Shown here piece by piece: positions 9,215 through 18,909 of a stretch of DNA of 64,000 bases. This DNA comes from Rhizobium rhizogenes NBRC 13257 (GTDB lineage Bacteria > Pseudomonadota > Alphaproteobacteria > Rhizobiales > Rhizobiaceae), in NCBI RefSeq assembly GCF_000696095.1, contig NZ_BAYX01000005.1, forward strand, positions 186,001 through 250,000, in the 5' to 3' direction. Position 1 is the stretch's first letter. Each line of letters starts with the position of its first letter. Made by a program: the position numbers and the translations under genes. Below the pieces are notes generated by a model. The model ran no database searches and was not told the DNA's origin. It saw only the letters and a list, made by a program, of their open reading frames with translations.

Positions 9215-12200
9215 CTATGCCGTCATGGCATTTTCGGAATAGTCGGGTGCCCGCAAAACCAGGAATTCGCGAAGCACCTCTGCCTGAACGACAGCACCAA
9301 TTTCCGCCGCCGGGGCGGCATCGAGCATCTCCTCGTGATGGCAATTGAGATGACGGCGATAAACCCGCCCGCCGACATGCGGGAGCCACGCTTCGGCGCG
9401 ATAATTCATCACGTCATCGATGGCTTTTCCCTTGCCGCGATTGGCTGAGAAGAAATGCATGTCCAGATCGGTAAATCCCGGCTTGAATTTTCGGGCAAGA
9501 CCGAGGTGATGGATGATGATCGCGCGCGCCTTTTCCAGAATGTCGGGTTCATATGTCTGGATTTCATGGATCAGCGGATGATTGCCCCTATCATACTGGG
9601 CAATCAGATAGTCATACAGGATGGAGAAGGCGGGCCGGCTGGGATCGAGTGCGCCTATATCGACATCGACGCCGAGGAAGCCGAGTGCCGCCTGAACCAG
9701 AATGACGTCATCCGATGACGCATCACGGACCTTCTGGAGATAGGGATAGGAATCCAGCAGGCCGAGGAAGGCCACCGTCTCATCCTCCTCCCGCAATTGT
9801 CTGGCCATCTCGTGAGCGACGAGGCCGCCAAAGGACCATCCCAGGATATGGTAGGGACCATTGGGCTGTATCTTGCGTATGCGGTCGACATAGCGCTCGG
9901 CCATTTCCTCGACGGAATTCGGCAAGGCGGAAGGGCCGCTCAAGCCTTCCGATTGCAGAGCGTAGATCGGCATGTCCTGTGCGATATGCTCGGCAAGCGA
10001 ATGAAAGGCCCAGCTCATGCCGAGAACCGGATGGATGCAGAACAGTGGCGCCGAATTCCCGTTTTTACGGATGGGCAGCACCGGATCGAGATACTCGTTC
10101 TTCGCAGTGGGATTGCCGATCAGCACGGCGAGGCTGGCAATTGTCGGCAATTCAAAAATCGCACCCAGCGGAATGGCCGTGTTGATTTTCGAGCGTACGG
10201 CGGCGATCATTCTGGCGGCGGCGAGTGAATCGCCGCCGAGCTTGAAGAAGCTGTCGTGGACGCCGACCTCATTGAGTCCGAGCGTTTCGCACCATATGCC
10301 GGCGATCATCTTTTCCGCCTCGGTGCGAGGCGCAACAAAGCCTTCCTGGATCTGCCATTGGGGCGCCGGCAGCGCATGCCGATCAATCTTGCCGTTCACG
10401 TTGAGCGGTATGGCATCCAGCATCACAAAGGCAGAGGGAATCATATGGCTCTGCAGGCTGTGGGCCAGTCTGGCGGAGAGATCGGTTTCGCCAACCGCAT
10501 CGCCATGCGCTGAGACCAGATAGGCGACAAGCCGTTTGCCCTGGCCGGGATCCTCGCGAAGAATGACAACCGCCTGACGGATTTCAGGCTGCGAAACCAG
10601 AGCAGCCTCGATCTCGCCGGGCTCGACGCGGAAGCCGCGGATCTTGATCTGATGGTCGTTCCGGCCGAGATATTCCATCACGCCGTCACCGCGCCAGCAG
10701 GCCATATCGCCGGTGCGATACATGCGGCTGCCATCGCCCGCGAACGGGTCGGGCAGAAAACGTTCCTGCGTCAGATCGGGCCGGTTAAGGTAGCCTTTCG
10801 CGACCCCCGCGCCGCCAATGTAAAGCTCTCCGGCGAAACCGGGCGGCAGGGGTGCGCCGTTGCGGTCCAGAACGTAAAGCCTGGTGTTCCAGATTGGGCG
10901 ACCGATCGGGGGCATGTCGAGATCCTTGCCCTTCAGCGGCATCGCGGTGGACCAAATCGTGGTCTCCGTCGGGCCATAGACGTTCAGCACCGCATGATCG
11001 AACCTTGCCATCTTATGGGCAAGATCAGCCGGAAGTGCTTCCCCACCAACCACCGGGCGCAGGCCGCGCACGCCATTGCCGTGATCATCGAGCAAGGCGC
11101 GCCACAGCGATGGCGTCGCCTGCATGATGGTGGCCTTCGACTGCTTGAGAAGCTGTGCAAGAGCCGCCGGATCCCGCACGGTTTCGCGAGGGGCGATGAT
11201 GGTGCGTGCGCCCGCCAGGAGGGGCAGATAAAGCTCAAGTGCCGCAATATCGAAGGCGATGGTGGTGACGGCCAGAAGACGATCCTCTGCCTTCATCTTC
11301 AAAAGGTCCTGCATGGCAAACAGGAAGTTCGTCAGCGCGCGATGCGGGATCTCCACGCCCTTCGGCCGTCCGGTAGAACCGGAGGTGAAAATGACATAGG
11401 CCCTGTCGTCGGGGGAAGGCGTGCCGGTCACCAGATGCGGCGAGCAATCCTCCGGATGATCGAGGAGCACCGTCGGGATGCCCTCAACCGGAAGCTTCGA
11501 TGCAGCTTCGCCCGTGGTGATGATCGCGCTCGGCTTGGCATCCTCGAGAATGATGCCGATACGGCTTGGCGGATCGGAAGGATCGAGCGGCAGATAGGCG
11601 GCACCTGCCTTGAGTACGGCGAGCAGACCGACGAGCATCTGCTCCGAGCGAGGAACCGCCACAGCCACCAGATCGCCACGCAAGACACCGCGCTTGCTCA
11701 GAAGTCCGGCCCAGTTGTCCGACGCAGCATCCAGCTCGGCATAGGTCAACTGTTTGTCCCCGAAGGCAACGGCAATGGCATCGGGATTGTTGGCCGCCTG
11801 CTGGCGGAAAAGTTCCGGCCATGTGAGATCGGGGACCGCACGGGCCGTATCGTTCCACTCCACCAGGACCTTTTGCCTCTCGTCATCCGAGAGCAGGCTG
11901 AAGGAGCTCAATTTCTGCCCGGGCTCCGTCAGCAGCGTATTCATCATCTGCGTGAAGCGCGCCTCGTGCGATTGGAGTTCCTCCATGCTGTAGAGACCGG
12001 GATTGGCATCGAAGTCGACGCGAATCTCGCTGCCGTCGCCGCGATCATAGGCAAAGATCGTCATGTCGTTCATCGAACCGTTGGATAAGTTGTGAACGGT
12101 TGTCGGATGGCCGGCGAAGCGAAGATCGTAGTCGAACGGCTCGATATTGACGCCGAGCCAGGCGATCTGTTCGTCGTGGCGCAGAAGACCGAAATCTCGG

Positions 12201-13195
12201 CGCATGTCTTCATAGCGATAGCGCTGGTAGCGCAGCGCCCGCATCATCTGCTGCGACACCTGCTTGACGAGTTCTTGCAGCGTCAGGTCGGGCGAGAGCT
12301 TGAAACGCAGCGGAACGGCATTGGCCATCATGCAGGGGATGCGACGCATGGCCGGGTTGATGCGCGCGGTCAGCATCGTCAGTATGACCAGATCTTCGCA
12401 GTCGGTCGCCCGGGCGTAGTAGGCTGCGACGAGTGCAATCAGCATCTGCGGAACGGAAGCACCCAGCTCTTTTGCAACCTTGCCGAGGGTATGGGCATTT
12501 TCGGCGGTCAGATAGGTGCTGTGGCGGAGCATGCCGCCTGTCTGCGTCGAACGCCGTTTGGCCAGCGTCGGGGGCGGAGGGGTTTGCTGGAGCTGATCTG
12601 TCCAATAGGCGCGGTCTCGTTCGAAATGCTGTGAGGTGCGGTAGGCCCGATCGGCTTCCAGCATCTCTTCCAGCGTGCCGTAATCGACCGGTGCGGGCTC
12701 CCGCCCTTCTTCCAGCGCCGTATAGATTTCCGCGACGCGCCGCGATGACAACCCGGCCGTGAAGCCATCAAAGGCGATGTGATGCGACCGCTGGAACCAT
12801 AGCCAGTGATCGTCGGCAAGCTTGATGAGCGCGCTGTCCCACAACCTGTCATGCGCAAGATCAAGGGGAGCCAATACTTCCGCTGCCATCCAGGCTTCCG
12901 CTGTCTTTCGCGGTTCCTCGGTGGTGGAAAAATCGATCACGCTGAATTCGCCCTCGAATTCCTCCAGCACGATCTGGTGAGGCTGACCTTCGATCTCGTG
13001 AATACGAAGCCGGGTGGCGTCGATCTCTTCCGTCAATTGACGTAGCGCCCGCCGAAAATTCTCCGGATTAACCGGCCCGTGGATTTCGACTGATTCCGCA
13101 AGATTGAAGATAAGGCCGGCCGCCCCAACCTTCTCGCCGATCCACATGCCGGCTTGCGCCGGAGAAATCGGGAGACGTCTCTCCTTCCTAGTCAT
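9215..13195 (-). CDS. Single-module nonribosomal peptide synthetase (C-A-T-TE), glycine-like code
   Basis: A 1326-aa synthetase. The condensation domain (about 8-430) has an intact HHIAFDG at 138-144. The adenylation domain (about 455-945) has TSGSTGRPKG at 604-613, YGPTETT at 740-746 and the lysine in NGKIDRH (Lys936). The carrier site is LGGDS (Ser990) and the thioesterase has GWSFGG (Ser1121) with Asp1148 and a late histidine. My alignment of the specificity pocket (residues 649, 650, 653, 692, 715, 717, 739, 747, 748, 936) reads DILQVGVIWK, very close to the published glycine code DILQLGLIWK. The architecture is EntF-like. With one module and an N-terminal C domain, it probably joins an acyl or aminoacyl donor to glycine. 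No MbtH or phosphopantetheinyl transferase gene is in the window. Confidence 0.92.
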   Translation of the reverse strand: MTRKERRLPISPAQAGMWIGEKVGAAGLIFNLAESVEIHGPVNPENFRRALRQLTEEIDATRLRIHEIEGQPHQIVLEEFEGEFSVIDFSTTEEPRKTAEAWMAAEVLAPLDLAHDRLWDSALIKLADDHWLWFQRSHHIAFDGFTAGLSSRRVAEIYTALEEGREPAPVDYGTLEEMLEADRAYRTSQHFERDRAYWTDQLQQTPPPPTLAKRRSTQTGGMLRHSTYLTAENAHTLGKVAKELGASVPQMLIALVAAYYARATDCEDLVILTMLTARINPAMRRIPCMMANAVPLRFKLSPDLTLQELVKQVSQQMMRALRYQRYRYEDMRRDFGLLRHDEQIAWLGVNIEPFDYDLRFAGHPTTVHNLSNGSMNDMTIFAYDRGDGSEIRVDFDANPGLYSMEELQSHEARFTQMMNTLLTEPGQKLSSFSLLSDDERQKVLVEWNDTARAVPDLTWPELFRQQAANNPDAIAVAFGDKQLTYAELDAASDNWAGLLSKRGVLRGDLVAVAVPRSEQMLVGLLAVLKAGAAYLPLDPSDPPSRIGIILEDAKPSAIITTGEAASKLPVEGIPTVLLDHPEDCSPHLVTGTPSPDDRAYVIFTSGSTGRPKGVEIPHRALTNFLFAMQDLLKMKAEDRLLAVTTIAFDIAALELYLPLLAGARTIIAPRETVRDPAALAQLLKQSKATIMQATPSLWRALLDDHGNGVRGLRPVVGGEALPADLAHKMARFDHAVLNVYGPTETTIWSTAMPLKGKDLDMPPIGRPIWNTRLYVLDRNGAPLPPGFAGELYIGGAGVAKGYLNRPDLTQERFLPDPFAGDGSRMYRTGDMACWRGDGVMEYLGRNDHQIKIRGFRVEPGEIEAALVSQPEIRQAVVILREDPGQGKRLVAYLVSAHGDAVGETDLSARLAHSLQSHMIPSAFVMLDAIPLNVNGKIDRHALPAPQWQIQEGFVAPRTEAEKMIAGIWCETLGLNEVGVHDSFFKLGGDSLAAARMIAAVRSKINTAIPLGAIFELPTIASLAVLIGNPTAKNEYLDPVLPIRKNGNSAPLFCIHPVLGMSWAFHSLAEHIAQDMPIYALQSEGLSGPSALPNSVEEMAERYVDRIRKIQPNGPYHILGWSFGGLVAHEMARQLREEDETVAFLGLLDSYPYLQKVRDASSDDVILVQAALGFLGVDVDIGALDPSRPAFSILYDYLIAQYDRGNHPLIHEIQTYEPDILEKARAIIIHHLGLARKFKPGFTDLDMHFFSANRGKGKAIDDVMNYRAEAWLPHVGGRVYRRHLNCHHEEMLDAAPAAEIGAVVQAEVLREFLVLRAPDYSENAMTA

Positions 13196-13290
13196 TCTTA
13201 AATCCTTAAATCCATATCTCTTTTGAAAACCCTGCAGTAGAGAACGGCGGCGGATGCAGAACGGGTTTTTGGGTTGCTGCTTCAGACCGC

Positions 13291-13662
13291 TTAAATGCCG
13301 AACGGCCCGTTGATCGGACAGTCTTCTCCCATGGCGCAGTCGCCATATTGCCGGATTACGGTCCGGTCTTTGCTCAACGCACTAGTCACCTTGAAACCTT
13401 TCAGCGTGGAGTAGATCGTCTTCATCGACGGGCAGCCCACAGCGGGTCCGATCGCCCGCTTGAGCTTGCCATGATCCTCCTCGACTGCCTCGCCGAGGAG
13501 TGTCGTCTGCCGGTATCGATGGTCAGTGGCTTTCCGCAATCCTTCGGCCCGGCAAGGGCCTTGCCCGGCTTGAAATCGCGCATCAAAAGCTCCGCGGTCG
13601 ATAATGGTGATCAAAGTCAGCAAGCGACGAATTTTGCAGCAGGGTCCGATCGAGCAACGCAA
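13291..13662 (-). pseudogene. Decayed IS6-family (IS26/IS240-like) transposase, C-terminal remnant
   Basis: The frame encodes EEDHGKLKRAIGP, then SMKTIYSTLKGFKV and a late PINGPFGI. These match the end of IS6 transposases, where E-x-DH-x-KLK-x-x-I-x-P carries the last catalytic Glu, followed by SMKTAYATIKGFEV and a terminal RAFG(I/V). Several usually conserved positions are changed, and the N-terminal and middle parts with the first two catalytic aspartates are not recognisable. I call it a relic, unrelated in sequence detail to the IS6 copy at 52.7-55.4 kb. Confidence 0.6.
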
Positions 13663-13911
13663 ACAAGGTGAGCTGTGCTCCCCTTTTTGCCGGCACCGTC
13701 AGTGCGCGGAAATTGCTGTGATTGTCCGACGACATGACCCTTTCCTCTCCGACTAGGCCCAATACTTCGACGCTCCGCGCATGATGCAAGAGATCTCCGT
13801 ATGCTACCAGTAGCTAAAGAAAGTTTGACCTAAATTACTGTTTTAGATCATATAATTTTCTATTTTTGCTGCGGCGCAATGTGATTTTGTGCAAAATCTT
13901 GCATAGCGAAT

Positions 13912-15690
13912 ATGAGGGGATTGCAGTATCCTGCACTAATGAAGCATTTGCCGTTAAAAGCCAAAATCGCCGCGCCGATCGCAATCCTGCTGCTGATGGC
14001 AGGACTATGGGGATTGGCGACGTTCTGGATGGAGAAGGACGCGCTTGCGCGGCTAGGGGCGAGTGCAGAGCTTGTTGCCCGTCAGCAAACCCGGTTCATG
14101 GATAGCGAACTCGCCAAATATCGGCTGCTTCCCGTGGCGCTCGGGGAGTACAGCGACCTGGAAGATGCGTTGGCCAGCGGATCGCCTGCGGTAGCCTCGC
14201 GTCTTAACGAAAAGCTTGCATTCCTGGCCTCGCAGACCGGTGCGCCCGTCATTTACATCATCGACGGCAATGGGCGGGTCATTTCCGCCTCGAACGCCGA
14301 TACCCCGGAGAGCTTCGTCGGCCGTAACTACGGGTTTCGTCCCTATTTTACCGATGCGTTGTCCAGCGGCTCCGCAGAATATTATGCCGTCGGCGATCTC
14401 AGCGGGCGCCCGGGTTTGTTTCTTTCGCGGCGGGTCGGCAACGCAAAGGGCGTACTCGGGGTGGTGGTCGTCAAGTATGAGTTTCAGGCACTGCTGCATG
14501 TCTGGGCCGAGGATCCGGGTCAGACCTTCGTGATAGATCCGCGCGGCATTGTCCTTGCCTCGACCGATCCGGGAGAGGAGCTGCGGACATTCCGGCCGAT
14601 TTCTGCCGTGGATCGTGCGCAGATTGCCAAAAGCGGTCAGTTCAGCAACGTGCCGCTGGAGCCTAGCCGCCACAGCTTCGAAGCGGACGGCATGATGCGT
14701 GACCCATCAGGCGCCTTGTTGATGCCGGTTGACGAGCCGATCGCCGAGACAAAACTGAGGCTGATCCATGTGGTGAAGGCCGCGCCAGCGTTGCGCGGCG
14801 CGCGCGATCTTGCTTGGCTGACCTCCATTGCCGCGACCATTGTTCTGGTTGCCATCGCCGTCACGATCTACTGGCGCATGACGCGCGCGGCGCGGATCGC
14901 CGCGGACCGGGCGGCGCTTGAAGCCGCCGTCACCACGCGCACAGCCGAACTGAGCTCGGAGATGGCGGAACGCGAACGCGCGGACCGCCGCTTTCGCGAA
15001 GCGCGGGAAGAGCTCGCACAGGCAAACCGGCTGGCCTCTCTTGGTTCGATCACTGCCGGCCTGATCCATGAGATCAATCAGCCGGTGGCCACCATCCGTA
15101 CGCTCGCCGAAAACGCGCAGCATCATCTAGCAAACGCCCGCATGGATCGTGTTGCCGCCAATCTGGCCACAACGGTTGAACTGACGGCCAGGATCGGCGC
15201 GATCACGCAGGAAATGCGGCGTTTCGCGCGACGCGGGAAGGGAGAGACCGGCCGGGTGCCCCTCGATGGGATGATAGAGGGCGCGTTGCTTCTGATCGGC
15301 GATCGCTTCCGCAATGCGCAGGTGCGGCTTGATCTGCCGGAGCCCGGCCAGCCGGACGTGCTTGCCAATAGGGTTCAGCTGGAGCAGGTGCTCGTCAACC
15401 TGCTGCAGAATGCACTGGACGCAGTGGCGGGCCGTCCCGATCCACGCGTTGTCCTGAGCATTGACGGAGATGAGACGTCGGCCATGCTCGTCGTTGCCGA
15501 CAACGGCCCCGGTATCGATCCCGAGTTGGGTGAAAAGATCTTCAGCCCGTTCGTGACCAGCAAACCCGACGGTTTGGGTCTTGGGCTCGGCATCGCGCGC
15601 GACATCGTTGCCGAACTGGGCGGCACGCTGAAAATCATGCCGTCGTCCCTCGGGGGCGCGGCTTTTGTTGTCAAGGTAAGACGAGCATGA
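13912..15690 (+). CDS. Sensor histidine kinase, DctB family
   Basis: A 592-aa membrane kinase (or 583 aa if ATG 13939, MKHLPLKAK, is used; neither has a convincing ribosome site). Membrane spans lie near residues 18-38 and 302-322 and enclose a periplasmic double-PAS/Cache domain like the C4-dicarboxylate sensor DctB. A coiled region (330-375) leads to the H-box with His386 (GLIHEINQP), N-box NLLQNALDA, and glycine boxes DNGPGID and GLGLGLG. The stop overlaps the regulator gene by 4 bases (ATGA). No dicarboxylate carrier gene (dctA, or dctPQM) is nearby. The ligand is therefore unproven, although a small organic acid is the family expectation. Confidence 0.88.
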   Translation: MRGLQYPALMKHLPLKAKIAAPIAILLLMAGLWGLATFWMEKDALARLGASAELVARQQTRFMDSELAKYRLLPVALGEYSDLEDALASGSPAVASRLNEKLAFLASQTGAPVIYIIDGNGRVISASNADTPESFVGRNYGFRPYFTDALSSGSAEYYAVGDLSGRPGLFLSRRVGNAKGVLGVVVVKYEFQALLHVWAEDPGQTFVIDPRGIVLASTDPGEELRTFRPISAVDRAQIAKSGQFSNVPLEPSRHSFEADGMMRDPSGALLMPVDEPIAETKLRLIHVVKAAPALRGARDLAWLTSIAATIVLVAIAVTIYWRMTRAARIAADRAALEAAVTTRTAELSSEMAERERADRRFREAREELAQANRLASLGSITAGLIHEINQPVATIRTLAENAQHHLANARMDRVAANLATTVELTARIGAITQEMRRFARRGKGETGRVPLDGMIEGALLLIGDRFRNAQVRLDLPEPGQPDVLANRVQLEQVLVNLLQNALDAVAGRPDPRVVLSIDGDETSAMLVVADNGPGIDPELGEKIFSPFVTSKPDGLGLGLGIARDIVAELGGTLKIMPSSLGGAAFVVKVRRA

Positions 15691-16997
15691 CACAGGTCGA
15701 AACGTTACGCGTAATGCTTGTCGATGACGATGATGCTTTTCGTGTCGCGCTGGCGGATTCGTTTGCAATCGCCGGGCTGGATATCGAAACTTATAGTGAC
15801 GGGCACTCCGCGTTGGCGAGCCTGAACGCCGACTTTCCGGGCGTCCTCGTCACCGATATCCGCATGCCTCGCGTGGATGGGCATGGCGTGCTGGATGCCG
15901 CTCTGGCCCGCGATCCGGAACTCCCTGTGATCCTGATGACGGGTCATGGCGATATCGCCATGGCAGTGGCTGCACTGAAGCAGGGCGCGTTCGATTTCAT
16001 CGCAAAGCCATTTGCCACCGATCACATGATCGCCAGCGTGCGCCGCGCGCTCGAGATGCGGCGCCTGGTCCTGGAAAATCGTCGCCTGCGCCTGGCCGCC
16101 GCCGAGGCCGAAGAGAGCTTGCCGCTGCTCGGCGAGACACCCGTCATGGTTCGGCTGCGCGAGACCATCCGCCAGCTGGCGAGCGTCAACGTCGACGTGC
16201 TGATCGAAGGCGAGACCGGCACCGGCAAGGAGCTCGTCGCGCAGCTGCTGCATCGTTGGAGCGCACGTCGCGCCCGGCGCTTCGTGGCAGTGGACTGCGC
16301 GGCTCTGCCTGACGCCATCGCCGACGAGGCGCTGTTCGGCAATCGGCTCCAGCGCGGGCGGATCGCCGATGCGGACCGCGGCACGCTTTTCCTGGACGAG
16401 ATCGACAGCATGTCGTCCGCATTGCAGGGGAAACTGTTGCGGGTGGTCGAAGAGCGCGAATTGCCCTCGGTTTCGGGTGAGCCCCGCGCCGTCGATTTGC
16501 GGATCATTGCTGCCGCCAAGGATCATCTTGCCGGCGCCGTCGCCAACGGGCGCTTTCGTTCAGACCTTCTCTATCGGCTCGAGACGGTGCGGTTGCGAAT
16601 TCCGCCCTTGCGCGAACGGCGGGCGGATGTCGGGCTGCTCTTTGCCTACTTCATCGGCGAGGCCGCCAAGCAATTCGGGCGGCCGCGCCCGGTCATCAAC
16701 GCCGCGATCGAAGCGCGGCTGATCTCGGACAACTGGACCGGCAACGTTCGCGAGTTGCGAAACTTCGCGACGCAGACCGTGCTCGGTCTCGGGCTTGCCA
16801 ACGACGACGATGGCGACCGGCTTTCGCTATCCGAGCAGATGGATCGTTTCGAGATCGGTATCATTCAGGCGGCGCTCAACCGCGCTCAGGGGGATGTGGG
16901 CCAGGCCGCCGAAGCCCTCAAGCTGCCGCGGCGAAGCCTTTACGCCCGGCTGCAGCGCCATGGCATCGACGGGGCGGCCTTCAGGAGCCGTGGCTGA
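15687..16997 (+). CDS. NtrC-type response regulator, DctD family, lacking the GAFTGA loop
   Basis: A 436-aa three-domain regulator. The receiver has its acceptor Asp57 (TDIRMP) and Lys107. The AAA+ domain has Walker A GETGTGKE (175-182), Walker B GTLFLDEID (232-240) and the arginine-rich RSDLLYRLE and PPLRERRAD segments. A Fis-type helix-turn-helix (about 395-425) closes the protein. Where sigma-54 activators have LFGH-x-GAFTGA, this one reads ALFGNRLQRGRIADADRG: the GAFTGA loop that touches sigma-54 is missing. It may therefore act without sigma-54, as some rhodobacterial NtrC proteins do, or be a non-activating regulator. It is co-transcribed with the DctB-like kinase. Confidence 0.88.
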   Translation: MTQVETLRVMLVDDDDAFRVALADSFAIAGLDIETYSDGHSALASLNADFPGVLVTDIRMPRVDGHGVLDAALARDPELPVILMTGHGDIAMAVAALKQGAFDFIAKPFATDHMIASVRRALEMRRLVLENRRLRLAAAEAEESLPLLGETPVMVRLRETIRQLASVNVDVLIEGETGTGKELVAQLLHRWSARRARRFVAVDCAALPDAIADEALFGNRLQRGRIADADRGTLFLDEIDSMSSALQGKLLRVVEERELPSVSGEPRAVDLRIIAAAKDHLAGAVANGRFRSDLLYRLETVRLRIPPLRERRADVGLLFAYFIGEAAKQFGRPRPVINAAIEARLISDNWTGNVRELRNFATQTVLGLGLANDDDGDRLSLSEQMDRFEIGIIQAALNRAQGDVGQAAEALKLPRRSLYARLQRHGIDGAAFRSRG

Positions 16998-17030
16998 CAT
17001 GGCGGGTGACAGGACAACATCGTCCGCACT

Positions 17031-17885
17031 TCAGCTCTTGACCGAGCCGGCCGTCATGCCGGCCAGGAAGTAGCGCTGGGCGACCAGGTAAAGCACCAGA
17101 AGCGGAAGAGATCCAAGCACGCTCATCGCCATCATCTCGTTCCATTCGAAGGCATGCTGGCCCATCAGAAGCTGGATTCCGATCGGGACGGTTCGAAGAT
17201 TCATGGACTTCGTCAGCGTCAGGGCGAAGAGGAATTCGTTCCAGGCGAGCAGAAAGGTGTAGACGGCCGTGGCGACGATGCCGGGGATGGAAATGGGAAC
17301 GATCACCCGCCAGAGGGCCGTCCAGCTCGAGCCACCGTCCACCAGCACGGCTTCGTCCAGTTCCTTCGGCAGAGTGTTGAGGTAGCCGGTCATCAACAGG
17401 ATGGCATAGGGCAGGGTGAAGACCATGTAGGTCAGGATCAGCGCCAGGTAGGTGTCGAAGATCCTGAAGGCCACCACCATTCCGAAATAGGGAATGAGAA
17501 GGGTGATCGGCGGAACGGTCTGAGTGCTGATGATGAAGACATTCAGCGTATTCTTGAACCGGAACGAATAGCGGCTGAAGCCATAGGCGGCCAAAATGGC
17601 GATGAAGAGCGTCAGAAGGGTGACAACGCCGGCGACGAAGTAGCTGTTGATGAAAAGCCGCACCTTCACCGGGTCGTTGAAGATCGTTAGATAAGCCTCG
17701 ATCGTGAAATTTTCCGGCAGCAACCTCGGTGGAAGGGCGAAGATTTCGGTGTTCGATTTCAGCGAACTGAAGAACATCCACACGATTGGAAAGGTGGCGA
17801 AGACCAGGCCGGCTGCCAGTCCGATATACGTCAGGATAGTCGGCAAGACCGAGTTTTTGAAGGAACGCTTTGCCATGGCCTTCAC
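17031..17885 (-). CDS. CUT1 sugar ABC transporter permease, MalG type (second importer)
   Basis: A 284-aa membrane protein with six likely spans. The EAA loop is present as DEAVLVDGGSSWTALW; the usual EAA alanine is retained but the following ARIDG is altered. The start ATG at 17885 overlaps the stop of the upstream permease by 4 bases (ATGA). It ends 34 bp from the convergent DctD-like gene. It is the last gene of the transporter cluster that starts near 23.65 kb. Confidence 0.93.
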   Translation of the reverse strand: MKAMAKRSFKNSVLPTILTYIGLAAGLVFATFPIVWMFFSSLKSNTEIFALPPRLLPENFTIEAYLTIFNDPVKVRLFINSYFVAGVVTLLTLFIAILAAYGFSRYSFRFKNTLNVFIISTQTVPPITLLIPYFGMVVAFRIFDTYLALILTYMVFTLPYAILLMTGYLNTLPKELDEAVLVDGGSSWTALWRVIVPISIPGIVATAVYTFLLAWNEFLFALTLTKSMNLRTVPIGIQLLMGQHAFEWNEMMAMSVLGSLPLLVLYLVAQRYFLAGMTAGSVKS

Positions 17886-18820
17886 CTCTGCCGCTGATGC
17901 TTGATGTAGAAATAAGTGACGCTCATCGACATGATGAGAATGATGACCGCGCTCGCCGAAGCCAGCGAAAATTCATATTGGGAGAAGGCGAGCTTGTAGG
18001 TGAAGGTGCTCAGAACCTCGGTCGAATAGATCGGGCCGCCACCGGTTGTCATCCATACCAGCGGGAAGACCTGCATCGTCCAGATGAAATCGAGCAGCGC
18101 GATACTGATGATGATCGGCATTAGCTGCGGGATGGTGATGTGCCAGAATTTTTCAAAGCTGTTGGCGCCGTCGATACCCGCCGCTTCATAGAGTTCTTTT
18201 GGAATGCCCTGAAGACCGGCGAGAAGGCTGACCATATAGAGCGGATAACCGGCCCATATGTTCGCAAATGTCAGGGCGTGGAGTGCGGTGCTGGTCGAGG
18301 AAAACCACTCCACCTTGAAGTTCACGATATGGAGCGCCATCAGGATGCTGTTGACGACGCCGTTCGGGTCCAGCAGCAGGCGCCAGATGATGGCGATGAT
18401 GACGGCGGTGAACAGCCACGGCAAAATATAGAGAACCCGCAGAATACTGCGGATGAGCGGATCGACCCGGTTCGTGTTCAGCAGGAGTGCGAAGGCGAGA
18501 CCGATGATGAAGTGGAAGACCACGCTCATGACTGTGAAATACAGCGTCTGAACGACCGACTGCCAGAAAACCGGATCATCGAAGATGGTCAGGTAGTTCT
18601 GCAACCCGACAAAGGCGGCGTTCTTCTTCATGATGGCGCCATCCATCAAGGAATAGCGGAAGACCATCATCATTGGAAACAGCATGAGCAGAACGAGAAG
18701 AAGCGTTGCTGGCGAGACGTAGAGATACGGCACCAGGCGCCGCAGCGCCTTGTAGCGAAACTTCCTTTTCCTGCGCACTTTTGGTTGCGCAGCGACCAGA
18801 GCCAGGACGGGACGGTTCAT
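17882..18820 (-). CDS. CUT1 sugar ABC transporter permease, MalF type (second importer)
   Basis: A 312-aa membrane protein. A basic N-terminus (QPKVRRKRKFRYKALRR) precedes the first span. The EAA loop reads YEAAGIDGANSFEKFW. It is followed with a 4-base overlap by the MalG-type partner and is preceded by the binding-protein gene 89 bp upstream. Together with the ATPase at 20612-21757 they form the second carbohydrate importer in the window. Confidence 0.93.
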   Translation of the reverse strand: MNRPVLALVAAQPKVRRKRKFRYKALRRLVPYLYVSPATLLLVLLMLFPMMMVFRYSLMDGAIMKKNAAFVGLQNYLTIFDDPVFWQSVVQTLYFTVMSVVFHFIIGLAFALLLNTNRVDPLIRSILRVLYILPWLFTAVIIAIIWRLLLDPNGVVNSILMALHIVNFKVEWFSSTSTALHALTFANIWAGYPLYMVSLLAGLQGIPKELYEAAGIDGANSFEKFWHITIPQLMPIIISIALLDFIWTMQVFPLVWMTTGGGPIYSTEVLSTFTYKLAFSQYEFSLASASAVIILIMSMSVTYFYIKHQRQR

Positions 18821-18909
18821 GAGGTGTGACTTTCCACTCTACAGAAAATGACAACGACCCGCTTGGCGACGCGGATCGCGCCGCCAAGCATTCGTCAATG
18901 CGCCGTAGC

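Noticed and set aside
10652..12088. 478-codon plus-strand frame over the NRPS
   Set aside because: Antisense of the adenylation domain; no ribosome site or recognisable protein features.
13825..13856. TTGACC and TATAAT as the dctB promoter
   Set aside because: The -10 is perfect but the spacing is 20 bp, too long for confidence.
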